A DNA stretch of 48,046 nt from Dipetalonema caudispina (Eukaryota > Nematoda > Chromadorea > Rhabditida > Onchocercidae): positions 160,155 through 208,200 of the forward strand of contig JABVXV010000087.1 of the NCBI GenBank assembly GCA_013365325.1. Direction: 5' to 3'. The notes under the pieces were generated by a model. It searched no databases, had not been told where the DNA came from, and saw nothing but the letters and a program-made list of their open reading frames with translations. Positions 34,107 to 45,429 of the stretch are shown here, in pieces (position 1 is the first letter of the stretch; every line of letters starts with the position of its first letter). A program made the position numbers and the translations under genes.

Positions 34107-34886
34107 AAAATTTTTTAAAGACAACTAAATGCATCCATTATGGTATTGAGCTGGAACGAAATACTTAATATTATTCAATATTATTTGTTTGTATACTTTT
34201 TTTTTAATTTACTATGCTAATCATATTGCGCAAATTTTCTTTATCATTCATTGAAATTGATTAAATTTTAAGATGACCTGATCAATGCATGTTGCATTTT
34301 GATGACAATCATTAAGACGTGGTTCAGTACATTCATCTATTACAATACAACGGCCATCTGTTGTTCGACCAATACCTTGTGGACATTGACAGCTATAGCG
34401 ACCATTTTGGAACATACATACTTCATATTTGTTTTGATCACAGGCTAATGGATCATCAACACGACACTCAAAAAGATGTTCTGCAAAAATTTTTTCTATC
34501 ATTTTTTAAAAAGTTTATTTTTCAAATAATTAATTTCATTTATTAATTTTCTGAGAAAAATTTTAGACTCAAAGTTTGATTTTCAATTTCATTTAACTCT
34601 AATATAAATTTTAATAAAATTTCAATTCAATTTTAGATCAGAATTTATAAAAATAAAAATTTTTCTTCTCATATGTTATGATTTTCTTGTAAATTTTGCA
34701 ACAAAATTTGACTTTAGTTTTTTAAGCATTTTTTTTTTATTTTTGCTTTGAATATTTCAATCATTTTGTGGAAATTTGATAGGAAAAGTAACCTGAAAAG
34801 CTGTTCTGAGATAATTCTTCGCTGAAGAGAACAAAAGCGCATTGAGCGATAAGCAGCAGTGAAAGCCATAGGTCCCGAGATTTCAT
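15071..34886 (-). CDS. mup-4: MUP-4-like transmembrane EGF/vWA/SEA receptor of the epidermis
   Basis: 38 exons, 5,685 nt, 1,894 residues (C. elegans MUP-4 is about 2,100). Order: signal peptide (exon 1, 34793-34886); EGF 1-8; vWA (about residues 446-640) with MIDAS D455, S457 and S459; EGF 9-21; SEA (about 1263-1374); EGF 22-26; membrane span (about 1626-1650); cytoplasmic tail of about 243 residues. Exons are listed in the sub-entries. MUP-4 and its larger relative MUA-3 link epidermal intermediate filaments at fibrous organelles to cuticle collagen and carry muscle force; a single vWA, about 26 EGFs and no LDLa modules favour MUP-4. I find one SEA, where two are described for C. elegans as I recall. 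Every junction agrees in phase, so the gene looks intact. Confidence 0.92.
17209..18968 (-). other. mup-4: mup-4-like exons 29-33: EGF modules 22-26 and membrane span
   Basis: Exons 18856-18968, 18367-18516, 18090-18222, 17648-17841 and 17209-17460. Five EGF-like modules; the last (CGLCNGHGDC...CVGGYTGEFC) is a short classical EGF next to the membrane. Then comes one hydrophobic span, LLLLFLILSILLLLLSLCFC, and the basic stop-transfer SRLRCFRRR. Donor GATGG|GTGGGT at 17648 was chosen over the overlapping GG|GTAAAT because only it keeps the frame and rebuilds CPDGYVDGNP. Confidence 0.88.
19329..20034 (-). other. mup-4: mup-4-like exons 27-28: SEA domain
   Basis: Exons 19819-20034 and 19329-19448, both phase 0. 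They encode a domain of about 112 residues: SWSLPLWVV, the helix QYKQLVTAFEKGIAES, strands VVAKVNEI and LYNFTANFVRGSVASP, then the helix SVFTDLLNYI. RGSVA sits where SEA domains carry the G|SVV self-cleavage motif, so autoproteolysis is possible but not shown. Confidence 0.8.
20035..21230 (-). other. Long intron 26 of the mup-4-like gene
   Basis: About 1.2 kb between the last EGF before the SEA domain and the SEA exons. AT-rich with poly(T) and poly(A) runs. No open frame with splice sites, RNA gene or mobile element was seen. Confidence 0.5.
21231..26837 (-). other. mup-4: mup-4-like exons 14-26: EGF modules 9-21
   Basis: Exons 26716-26837, 26238-26376, 25938-26064, 25326-25501, 24984-25133, 24593-24701, 24007-24194, 23465-23596, 22799-22942, 22373-22539, 21961-22105, 21570-21708 and 21231-21357. 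They encode thirteen EGF-like modules. The first four and the last are irregular; the middle ones are regular VDEC/VNEC/LNEC types with a YxDxSPxxxxPGRxC end. Several exons are one phase-1/phase-1 cassette. Confidence 0.85.
23616..23729. repeat. 38-bp tandem repeat, three copies
   Basis: Three copies of a 38-bp unit starting CTAGAAAATTTGT and ending TAATTAATTTT, with a few substitutions. It lies in intron 20 of the mup-4-like gene. Confidence 0.85.
26838..28095 (-). other. Long intron 13 of the mup-4-like gene
   Basis: About 1.26 kb after the vWA exons. Low-complexity AT-rich sequence; nothing recognisable. The flanking exons join in phase without a further exon. Confidence 0.5.
28096..29216 (-). 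other. mup-4: mup-4-like exons 10-13: von Willebrand A domain
   Basis: Exons 29141-29216, 28823-28980, 28394-28638 and 28096-28209, joined to exon 9 through a split Cys codon (QTQCPAQATDLVF). The metal-ion-dependent adhesion site is complete: FLIDGSGSIGS (DxSxS), TGLTRTGAAI (Thr) and IVIVITDGRSQDD (Asp). This predicts a divalent-cation-dependent ligand site, in this family probably for cuticle collagen. Confidence 0.9.
31342..32347 (-). other. Long intron 4 of the mup-4-like gene
   Basis: About 1.0 kb, splitting EGF module 4. AT-rich, no gene, repeat family or RNA recognised. Confidence 0.5.
34002..34030. repeat. Perfect 12-bp inverted repeat with 5-base loop
   Basis: TTGACAAACAAA, loop TAACG, TTTGTTTGTCAA. 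Both arms match perfectly. It lies between two A runs in intron 2 of the mup-4-like gene. Confidence 0.85.
34058..34104. repeat. Poly(A) run of about 47 bases
   Basis: Uninterrupted A run on the plus strand, the longest homopolymer in the window. It could be the tail of an old retrotransposed copy or a simple slippage tract; its length may be uncertain in the assembly. Confidence 0.85.
34793..34886 (-). other. mup-4: Exon 1 of the mup-4-like gene: signal peptide
   Basis: ATG at 34886 begins a classic signal peptide: MKSRD, the hydrophobic core LWLSLLLIAQCAFVLF, then SEELSQNS. The donor is TCAG|GTTACT in phase 1, and exon 2 (34278-34480) opens with the matching phase to give SFSEHLFEC. A TTTCAG acceptor ends at 34903, 17 bases before the ATG, and is a likely spliced-leader acceptor. 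Confidence 0.85.
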
Positions 34887-34910
34887 TTGCAACTTTGATC
34901 ACCTGAAACC
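34887..34910 (-). promoter_or_regulatory. Probable trans-splice acceptor of the mup-4-like gene
   Basis: GGTTTCAG on the minus strand, with AG at 34904-34903, is followed by a short leader and the ATG at 34886. Nothing upstream can be joined to it in frame, so it is either a spliced-leader acceptor or the acceptor of a 5' UTR exon. Confidence 0.45.
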
Positions 34911-37664
34911 TATTATAGAAGATGCAAATTATTGATTGATTTTTTTCAAATTAGTATTAATAAGATTTCAATGAAATGTAGAAAAGTGGAAGCAAAGGAA
35001 TCGAATGGTTGTGCCAAATTGCTGGGAACTTTTTTGTTTGATTTTTATTTGGCTAACGATGACAAGCGAAAGTATTACAACGATTGACGAAGATATCATA
35101 TAAATATTGTAGGCCAATATAATAACCTAAGCATGGATGAAAACTATTGCTGGACAAGGTAAACTGTTTATTGGATTGTTAACCGCCGATAACAGGATAA
35201 AATGGATCACGTGAGTTTGCACTTATATTGATTGTTACGTGGTACAAAATGCATACACGTCATGGATATATCACGTTTTTAAGTGCGTAAAGTTTACATT
35301 TTTTGGGAATGTCATTTTAGTAAAACTTAAAAATATTCAATCACATTAACGACAAAAACTGAGAATCATCTAGTAAATTAAATGATGAAGAGTTGTATGT
35401 TCATGAAATACGTCAAACATTGAATTCATTTTTAAAGAAATATTTTTGATAAATAAGTTTTGTAAAACAAATAAAGGTTTCTTTTGTAAACAAATAAAAT
35501 AGCAGAAAATGAGTGAAGTATTTTTAAAATTTATGAGAAGATTTACAACTAAATTTCAAATTATATTATAACCAATTTAAGCTAATAACATTTGCGCCTG
35601 ATGAATGTTTCAAATTGATATTACTTACGTTTGCTTCCAAAAATTCGTAAGCTATCCATGAACCCTAAGCTCTGTGATTTTAAAACTTAATATGTAAATG
35701 AGATTATCGAAATGCAACAATTAGATGGGAGATTTTAAATGAAATGTAAAGTTTTGAAATTAATTAGAGAGCTAAGGAACAAATGAGTATTCATTGATAA
35801 TAAATGCGATACTTAGAAGGAAACAACGATTGATCGCATGCGAGGATTGATTTAACGAAACGCAATGATCGAATTAATAATTTAAGATTATTAAATCACC
35901 TAACTAATAATCATTTAACAATTGGCCATAGTCTTATGTTAAAGTTATTTTTCCGAAATTAAAATTTTATACTCTGTTTAAATTATCCGTTGAAAGAATA
36001 AATAACATTCATCATATGTCAGACGTTTCACGTACTCACGAAAAAAAAAAAAATTTTATTTACTTAGTTGTTCATTTCAATTGCTTTACTAACTCAAAAT
36101 AACTAACATATTTGTTTAATTGTTTAATTGATTTTTTTTTTTTAATTCATTTTGCATACTTACAAATATGTACTTAAAGTACTTTTGCGCTATTTATGAA
36201 TTAATTTAAAATTTTTACAAAATCTTTCCATCTTTTAAAATTTTTCTCAAATAAATGACATAAAGAAAACTAATAGAAATAATAGCAGTATTGTTCATTT
36301 TTTATTTTCAAAAACAAAATGAAATTTTTTATTGCCTATTTTTTACTAATTGTTTGAAAAAAAAAAAAATTTGATGAGTTTAGTAAAATTAAAATAAGCA
36401 AACTATCGTTACCGTTACTATTTCGTTCGTCTGATAGGCTTTTTGTAGTATTACAGACTGGTTCTAAGAGGGGAAATAAAAAGAAAAAAAAAAAAAAAAC
36501 AACTATTGAAAAAAGAGGATGCCATCCATTTAAATAAAATTATTGAAATGATTCATTTTTAATACTCCCATTATTAAACTCATATCTTGCCTTCTTCTTT
36601 TTTTTTTCCTAACTGAATTTCACTTTAATGAAACTGATAGCTTTTTAGCTGCTCCAATAGAATCTTAATTTTTTTTTTATCATTTCAAAATTGGCAAAGT
36701 TTTTAATTATTTAGTTTTGAAACCGAGAAGAAAAAATACAAAAATGCTTTTGTAATTTGAAGAAATTTTTTAATGAATGTTTAATTTAATTTCCCGAATT
36801 TGTAAGATTCCAAAAAATTTGTAAGGTGTGGAGAAAAATCTTCTAAGTAATGTCACTATCATCATCATTATATTTAAATGGTTTTGATAGAATTTGAATA
36901 TCGAAACGAAATTGCCCATATCAATTATCTAGAAAATTTATGTTGAGTTAAGAATTATATTCATTCAAATTATCAAATAATAAGTAAAGTTTTTTTTGAA
37001 TATCTCGAAATTTTTAATCTTTTAAATTTCTGTGAACTATAACAAAAATAAGAATTGAAGTAATTTCCGAAGTAGAAGTACCAGCAGGAAAATACTCATC
37101 CAGAATTTAGAACTTCAGAAAAATGCTGCATTTTTTCTTTATTCAAAATGTTACATCAGTAAAGGAAAGAGGCAAAGACCAATTTGAAAAATTATTGTAG
37201 ACAGCGTAAAGTGATCAAAAGTTGAAGATTCTGCTAAAGAAAAAAGATTTTAAAAATTCAGCTAAATTTTTCGAAAGTATGACTAATTCAATGCTTAACT
37301 TCATCGTCTCAATGCAATCCAATCTACGTCAACTTTATCATGCAAAATTACATTAAATGTACATTGAATTTAAGTTTTGCATTTCAAATTCACTCTATTA
37401 AAGTTATTTTAAATATACTCCTCTGGATTTACTTAATTAAGTTGTCCAAATTCAAATTAGTATCAGTAGTTTTAACTAATTTTATGTAAACTAAACATAT
37501 GAAGCATTATAAAATATGTTTTCTACATGTAAATGTCAATTTCAAAATTAATTCTTTGTTTGTTTTTTTTCAATTTAATATTGCTAGAAAATGAAGGCTG
37601 TTGAATTTGCCGTAGAAAATTTAAAGAAATGAGAAACTTAACAGATAATTTGAGGAATTCTTCT

Positions 37665-37681
37665 TATATATATATATATAT
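37665..37681. repeat. (TA)n microsatellite
   Basis: About eight TA units, in the gene-poor region upstream of the mup-4-like gene. Confidence 0.8.
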
Positions 37682-38814
37682 TCTTTATGAATAAAATGAA
37701 AGAGATGAAGATTTAAAGACAATTGATAAATTCTGTTGCAAATCAAATTGAAATTATAGAATTTCTACGGAAAAATACGACAAAAGAGAGGAATTGAATA
37801 ATAAAATGAGAATGTAACATATTGTGGTGAAATTTCTGGTTGAACATACAAACAAACAATTATAATTAATAATGCCATCATCAAATCTTTTATTGTTTAG
37901 CTTCCACTATTCAACAATGCAAATTGTAATATGAAGAACCGATAGAAATGAATTGAATAATGCAATCATATTCAATTAATTAGTATCATTTATTTAATTA
38001 CTCAAATTTACCTAATCCACTTTATTCTATTATTCATTTTAACACAAATATGCAAATTATTCATTTGCATTAAAATTATCCAATCTGTAGACATTTTTTG
38101 TTTTCCTTTCTTTTTTTTTTTTTTTTTTTTTTGCTAATAATGCGTGCTCTAATACTTCGCATTTATCACTTTTATTACGTAAACATTTGACGTAATAGAA
38201 ATTTTTTTTCTTGCATCATAATTAGCGATACATGAAGTTATTAACTGTGATACATTGTTTGATATCATTATAAAAGGATATAAATTATAATAATGTTTTG
38301 AAAAATTGAAGCATAGAAAGAAAATTTGTATGATTGAATTTTACGCTTTTCAACGTTTGCCGCACATTTTTTTAGGAACAAGAAAAATCTTACGTGTCCC
38401 GTGTTAGTACTAATTTTTTGTGCTGCAATAACACAGATATTACGCTAAATGTTAAAACCTAACTTATTTTGATTGATCGTTTGAAGAGATCAAGGACAAT
38501 TCAGTTTTTCACTCGTCTCTTTTATCATTACGAATTTCATACTTTCCATTTAACTAATTACTTTTGTCTAATATTTTCTTTACTTCTTCCTAAAAATAGA
38601 ACTAATTATACCATATACAAAAAATTCGAAGTAAAATTCTCTCCATAAAAATAGAAAATAGAAAATTGCAATTTAAAAATTTCAGGTTACCTATTTATTG
38701 GGCGGAAATAAAAGCACAAAAATGCGTAAAATATAAATGAAATATGAGCCATTAACTGACAATATGCCCGAAAAGTTGTTCCACAATTTAAATTCAAAAA
38801 AAAAGTAGGAAATA

Positions 38815-40042
38815 TACCCTAACTTTTCTCCCTTCATGAAATCATCAATCTGAATTTCCAGAACGAGTTTACTTAATTTCTCCTGCATATGAGAATAGTT
38901 CATTCGTGAATCATCGGGTTCTATTTGAAGAAGCACAAAAAGAAATTAAGAATTAAATTTATATATTTTGAGCAGTGTAAGAAATAATGAAGACTTATAC
39001 CTATTTTTTGCAGGATAGAAAATTACAGTTTAAAGGTTAAAAGTTGCAAATAACCATTCTCTATCCCTCCCTTCCGCTAGTCATCGGTAAAAAATCGGAA
39101 TTGCAAACTTTGCAGAAATGAAATTCCAGAATCAATCAATGATGTTTGATCTTAAATTTCACAAAGGACATTGAGTATCAAAATGTTACAAACAGTAAAA
39201 AGGAATGAATACGAATTGAATAGAATATATCAGAATGAAGTTTATTTAGCTAATATCAGAATAAGTGAAGAGTTTATTTGGAAGATTTAAATAATATCAG
39301 AATTTTTCGATTTCCAAAAACATACCGCAAATGCAAAGAATGAAATAACATCAATGAAAAGAAAAGTATTTTTGGTGCCGATCCGGTTTCAGTTAGTTTA
39401 CTAAAAAGAAAAAGTTGCAGCAATGGTGAATGAATGAACATTACTTCTTAAAGATTACATCTTCTCTCTTTTACTTTATAAAAGTGTTTGCATATAAGAA
39501 TTGAAAATTTTTAAAGAAAATATTTTAATATTTGAAGATTTAAATTAGAATTCTTTCATTTTATTCGAAAATATTACCAATAGTTTATAATGTTAGCAAA
39601 TTGTTAATTCTATGGTGGCTAAATTTGTTGCTTCAATCAAAAGATTAATTAATAAATGAGTTAAGAGAATGAATGTACAAAACAAAAAGATTGCTATCTA
39701 TTTGCATACCTTTCACTCATTTGTTTTTTTTGGAATTAAATAAATTGTGATATGAACGATTTGACTGAAATGAGAAAATTTAACGATTTTGGTTCGCATA
39801 AAATTAAGATTTTGATAAATTTTAAATATTTCTTTGAGATATTCATATCTTAGAAATTGAAAATATAATAATGAACCTAAAAAAAAGTCATATTTCAGGA
39901 TAAAATTTAGTAAATTCAGTTGTTGGGTGATCTTTAGGGTGAAAATATGAGTTATATTTGTGAAAAGAAAAATAGCGAAAATTGAAAAGATAACCACAAA
40001 GAAGAAATGTATGTACCTAAGAGATTTGCATCTGTCGTCCAT
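38815..40042 (-). other. Possible small gene or orphan exons
   Basis: Three exon-like pieces on the minus strand: 40017-40042 (MDDRCKSL, donor AG|GTACAT); 39326-39400, joining in phase to read SKLTETGSAPKILFFSLMLF, like a signal or membrane segment, donor CG|GTATGT; and about 38815-38911, NYSHMQEKLSKLVLEIQIDD, after an AAATAG acceptor. The first two join in frame. The third does not join the second, so an exon is missing or the model is wrong. No family recognised. Confidence 0.25.
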
Positions 40043-40240
40043 TTTAGGCTTTCAAATTTAGAAAAAAAATTTATTAATTTAAAAATTTCAAACAAACAAA
40101 TATTAATGAAACGCATTAACTATCTGACTGTATGATAAATAGAAAAAATATGACAATACCACCTGCAATCAGTAATGGCAAATAGTAAAGAGAAGAGGAG
40201 GAAAGGGAAAATTTGGATGGGAAGAAAACAGGATTTGTGT

Positions 40241-40292
40241 TGCATGTAATGTGCTGCATGTAATGTGCTGCATGCAATATGCTGCATGCAAA
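40241..40292. repeat. 14-bp tandem repeat, nearly four copies
   Basis: Unit TGCATGTAATGTGC, repeated with changes to TGCATGCAATATGC. Each unit carries TGCATG, and the later ones the palindrome TGCATGCA. Confidence 0.85.
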
Positions 40293-42427
40293 ATAACTTC
40301 GTTTTCACTATAAATTTCAGTGAAATTTGGGAAGTAAAAAGCGGAAAAAAAAACTGTTAAAAAGTTGAATGTGTCGTTCTTTTTGGAAATCAATTTTAAA
40401 AAATGTTCGAAATTAAAAATATGTGATAATTGTGAAAAGGATTTAGTTAACTTTGGTGATAAACGGTAATCAAACTGATGATAATTTGTAGTCCGTCTAC
40501 AGTTCAAATTTTTATTTAATGGGATGATTGGAAGAGAAGAGAAGAATGTTTTGTTGTCTTTCTTCCGGATATCAGGTTTTTACTCAAACAGAAAATGAAT
40601 TAAAGTTTTGTACTTACAATGAGAAAAAAAAAAGGGATTCTATTCAATAAATGTTTGCGGAAAGAATAAAGAAAGTTTTCAGTTGTTTGCTTAAAGGTTT
40701 GTTGAAGATTCTGCTCAGAAAAATATTTAACCAGCAGGAATGAAAATTAGTGAAACTAATTAAAGTTGACTTGTCAATTAAATATTTCACTGGGTTTTTT
40801 AAAAGTTTAAATGGTTGGAAAAAAAGTTCAAGCTTTTGAATGTATAATATTTAGTTTTCCGATAAATAATGATTCATAGAGCATGCGATATTTCACCATA
40901 AAGTTTTTGAAAAATTGAAATTTGGATTAAAAATCCTATTTTGAAATATTATCAAATCAAATCAAGAATTAGCGTAATTTTATTATCAATGGAAATTGTT
41001 AAAACAATAATTCTGCAATGCAACAAATTCAAAATATCAGATTAATTAGTCATTAAGTTTGTAAGCGGTTGCGTCAAAAGGAAAATTTCCAAAAAAGAAA
41101 AGAAAAAAACAGATAGACCGCTATTTCCTGCAATTTTGTGGTTCTTTCCATGTTGCACAACAACTTCCATCCTGCCATGTCATTAGTAAACAATACATTT
41201 TAAAATTTAAACAGCCTTTACCCATCGGCGATTCCTTCCATCCCGTGTCCTTCTCTCCCCCGCCATTTGCTCTTTACAAACCAGTACTAATAAACATGCT
41301 TGCTCTTTCTCCCGCACTTATTTCAATCTCTCCTCGCTATTTATTTACCAGAATAGTGTGAATTTCCTGGAGTGAACAGAAAAGAAATTCCAAAAATGCA
41401 AAATTGTAATGGATGGGTTTCTTGAATTACAGACGTATACGTTGAATTCTTGTTCCGACAAACTGCTAACTATTCATCAAAACAAGGACAATATGATAAA
41501 TATGAAAAGCATAAAATGTACTGAATGCTAATTTTATCAGTAAATTTTTAAAGTGTTACTTTGAGTATAAATTTCTTGCAAATGTTTTGTTCGTAATCAA
41601 AAATAGTTTCCCGACAAATTGTAAAATGTTGCAGAAGGATCGAATTTGAAGATATGTCACGATACAACGATGAAGAAGGTATCATGAGATAATCAAATCA
41701 GGATATAATGATGCAATTAGAGAAATACGGTACAATGCGATACGTTTGGAAAATAAAGAAATAATTAGCAGAAATTTGTAATTTTTTAAAAGTGGAATCA
41801 ATAATTTACGCTTCTTCATTTCACGAAAAAATATTGAAAGTATAAAAAAAAGTATTTAGCTTAAGATCGCTTTAAAATATTTTGAAATTTTACAAAAATT
41901 TATTGGAAAAAAATATTAATAGACATTTTCCTATTTAAATAAATAAACAAATAAATTAAACTACAAATAAACGAAAAGTTAATGAGTGCTTTTTCACATA
42001 AAATGAGATGAAAATTCGAAAATATAATATCACTTTCAAAATTTTAGGCCCTAAAACATCACATTGTGATTTTCAAAATGTAAACTTCTATGTTTTTAAA
42101 AAATTTTCCATCAGTGAAAGCTTTATCATATAGCTTTTTTAATTTGAATAAATGCAACAAGCGATATCTTTTATAAATCGACAATAGTTGGCGCAACATT
42201 GAAGAAGAAGGGAAAACAGGGAAGTTCGATCAAAATCATATCCGGTTCTCACGAAAGCTCATCATCATAAAAGACTTGTTTTGAAACAACAATTTCGTAG
42301 TCCCGAATATACAATGATAGCTTTGTCAACGATAACTGATGCCATTCCGGAATAATTATACAATACCTGTCAATTCTCATTTCATAAATGATTGAGCATT
42401 CAACGATTTTAGTAATATCACTTTGAC

Positions 42428-42445
42428 ATATATATATATATATAT
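42428..42445. repeat. (TA)n microsatellite
   Basis: About nine TA units followed by TGCATGC, in the gene-poor region. Confidence 0.8.
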
Positions 42446-44378
42446 GCATGCTAATATATTTATTTATACTCAAATTTGTACTTCTACAAATATCAATTTC
42501 AATTACACAATTCTCTACGATCTTCATGTTAATGATTACTCGTTTAAGAAACTTACACATTTTAGCAACCTGTTCTACTTTGTTACGTTTGTTATCTTTG
42601 GAAAAATTAAAAGTTTAACAAAATTTCGCATATATTCATTAATGAAATAAAAAATTTTTACAGTTGAATTTTAATTAACCTCTGATCTACAAATTTTATT
42701 AAATTAGTATTTTTTAAATGAATCTTTTAAATTCATTTCTTCCACAAATTTTAAATCCCTTATTGCAAAATTTGCTGTTTATTTATTTATTTATTTTTTG
42801 AATTTCGTTTTGTTGACTCATTTATAAACAGTTAGGTTGCAATTAACAAAATTCATATGCATATTAGCGCATGGTTGATTTGTATCAGTTATTAATTATT
42901 CCTGTAAATGCATCGAAAATGTGCCGTTTTCATTTTCAGTTTTTCTCTTTGAACTCTTTGCAAAAAATTAGTTTCTCATAGATAATAGTCAAGTCTAATC
43001 CATTTTTTTTTTTTTTTTTTTCAACGTTCTTCTTTATCTAACATTGCTATCTTCACTTTTATGCAATCATAAATTCTCTAAAATTTATATTTTAACATCG
43101 AATTATGCATTAATTCCTTGAAATTTCTTCAAAATTTTTTAAAAAATTTTAGGATTATATTCTTAATATTATCCTAATTTTGAATTCATTCAATTTAGAC
43201 GAATGGAAATCGATCATTCTAGTTCCATCTTAGGAACAATCTCCTGATTACATCCCTTCATCCATTTGTCAGTTACTTTAAAATCATTTCCATTCATTCT
43301 TTTTCTCATTTTCAAGCTGTCACGTTCATTTTATCAAATATTACGTCAAATTTTCAAGCATATTTAAGAGTTGGATTACATTGAAATTGTTTAAATGCAA
43401 AATATTTGCAATCTCTTAGATTACAATGAAGCAAATGTTAGAATATTTGGACTGAAATATACACTTGGCCAATTCTTTTTTTTTTTCCAAAACAACAAAT
43501 AGAAAAGTAAGCTATAAGTGAATGTTATTAATAGAAACAGAAACCAAAATAAAAGCAAAAGAAAAAAAAAAAAAGCGAAATTTGAAAATATTATAAATTT
43601 TAATCAAAGATATTTGTAACTTTATAGATGAGAAAATCATTCATTAACATCTTTGAATTAATTTCCTCTTTAGATAGAATTTGCCATTATTTAAATACAA
43701 AGTTTAAATTTGCTAAGAGTGAATTCAAATAGCTCAGATTTAAAAAGATAAAAATTTGCTGAGCTTTAAATCAAAACACAAACGATCCTTTCAATATTTG
43801 CAAGTTTTTTTCTTTTTTTTTCTTTTTTTTTTTTTGATTTTCATTAGAATTTTCATCCACTTATTCGAATTTGAAGAGTGAAAAAAATCTTTTTTTTCTA
43901 CATTATTCAATAATTTGAACCTTTTTTTCTTCAATCTTTTTAAAGATTTTTTGACCTTTATATCTTTTTAACAAGAAAAAAAAAAAAAGGAAATAAAAAG
44001 CAGCAAATATTCATTTTAATGTTTTTCATTTTTTGAGACATTTGGTCATTTTCCTATCCTTTTGTATGTTACCCTTAAATTTCTTTTATCTTCCAAAGTT
44101 GCACTTTATTTTACTTACATTCAATTGAATGTCTCCCTTAAGAATAGCAATTTTGTTAAGCCTTCATCATTGCCTGTTGTTTAACTGTGAGCAAAAACTT
44201 TTCCAATCGATCTTTTTCTTTGTCTTTTCTTTTTTTCCCAAAATAAAACTTATCTAAATCTTTTTCCAACAACATTTTTCCTTGCATAATGAAATTTACA
44301 CTGTAAATGATAAGCTAAAATTCATTAGAATTATGTAAAATGGAATAATTTGAAATTTTATAAGGATAATTATTGGTG

Positions 44379-44702
44379 TTAATTAAAGGGATGTAAACTA
44401 GAAATTTCAAGAGATCGTTCATAAATATAAATTTTGGATAAATAATGAAGAAATGATGTAGAAGAAAAAGTGAAGGAGATGAAAAAAAAAAAAGGAATTC
44501 CGGATTCGATTTTTGATCTTATTAACAGGATTGTTCGTTTGCAGGAATCGTGACGTAATATATATGAATCGTTGAGTAATCCAACATGTTGAGACCATTC
44601 CGGAAGTGCACTTGAACAATGTGAATGTTCATCATCTTTTTCATTGTTACTAAGAAATTCAATGAAAAATCCGGATTGAGAAAAAATCCCTTCATCGCAC
44701 AT
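44379..44702 (-). other. Open frame of unknown status
   Basis: Minus-strand frame whose first half has mixed, coding-like composition (FFIEFLSNNEKDDEHSHCSS) and whose second half degenerates into poly-Phe from A-rich DNA. No splice partner or family recognised. Confidence 0.15.
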
Positions 44703-45008
44703 AATTGCTCAACCTGAATCAAGAAGAATTCTTCAATATTGTTGCAGTTACTAGGACAAATGCCGAATCCTGAATTTTTCAACATTATCGTATTTATTGA
44801 AAAAAAATATAAAAACATAAATCAAAAATTAAAAAAGAAATGGAGCAAAATATAAAAATAAGTTGCAAATAGCGAATTATACTACTGATAAGCAACACTG
44901 TACTTGATTTGTTGAAGTTAAGATTAGATTACCGGTCAAAAATAAAACCTTTTATTTAAAATCAAAATTTAAAAAGTTTGAAAAGAAGTATAAAAATTGA
45001 TAGTTCTG

Positions 45009-45078
45009 AATCATAAATCAGTTCAGTCAATCACAAATAATCAATCATAAATCATGAATCATAAATCAATAAATCAGT
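45009..45078. repeat. Irregular AATCATAAATCA-type repeat
   Basis: Several spaced copies of ATCATAAATCA and shortened forms over about 70 bases. Simple low-complexity sequence. Confidence 0.6.
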
Positions 45079-45189
45079 ATAATTCAGAAAACATAAAAAT
45101 CATATAAGCGATGCTAATATTTTCAGCTAATCATATTTATCATTCAAAATTGATGTACAAAATGTATGCGTGAAGAGTATTTCTGATAA

Positions 45190-45429
45190 TTGTTGGAAAT
45201 GTGGCATTTTTACGACGTATCCCGGAAACACAACAATTCTCATGATGTGTTAAAAGAGATGGAGTTGAGATGTATTTATTATTTGGTGCATTTTGTTCGT
45301 TCATCTAAAGGACGATATTTCAATCTTTTCGATCTGTTTATGCGACAATTCCATTATCGCAAAGCTTTCTTCTCTCTTTCCACTATGTCATCTAATTTTC
45401 GAAATTTGCCCATAGATAAGTGCAAATAA
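45190..45429 (+). other. Open frame of unknown status
   Basis: 79-codon frame, less AT-rich than its surroundings and with mixed composition (LEMWHFYDVSRKHNNSH...). No signal peptide, domain, clear splice sites or homologue recognised. It could be an exon or chance. Confidence 0.18.

Larger units (their letters stand above)
32866..34277 (-). other. Long intron 2 of the mup-4-like gene
   Basis: About 1.4 kb, the longest intron of the gene. It contains a perfect 12-bp inverted repeat (34002-34030), an A run near 33949-33964 and a 47-base A run (34058-34104). No coding exon was found in it. Confidence 0.55.
29757..34480 (-). other. mup-4: mup-4-like exons 2-9: EGF modules 1-8
   Basis: Exons 34278-34480, 32629-32865, 32348-32427, 31218-31341, 30879-31008, 30421-30567, 30065-30214 and 29757-29919. 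They encode eight six-Cys EGF-like modules. Most carry the calcium-binding start (IDEC, VNEC, INEC) and the family pattern xC-x-D-C-x-x-NAxC...PGRxC. Modules 1 and 5 are divergent (DPLACDQNKYEVC; FQCHPILKPTC). Introns 32866-34277 and 31342-32347 are long; the first holds a hairpin and a long poly(A). Confidence 0.85.

Noticed and set aside
15071..34886. Identification as MUA-3 rather than MUP-4
   Set aside because: MUA-3 is about twice as long, with some 50 EGF modules and LDLa modules; here there are 26 EGF modules and no LDLa module.
40120..40507. Minus-strand frames with repeated Met-Gln-His and Ala-Ala-His
   Set aside because: They are translations of the 14-bp tandem repeat at 40241-40292.
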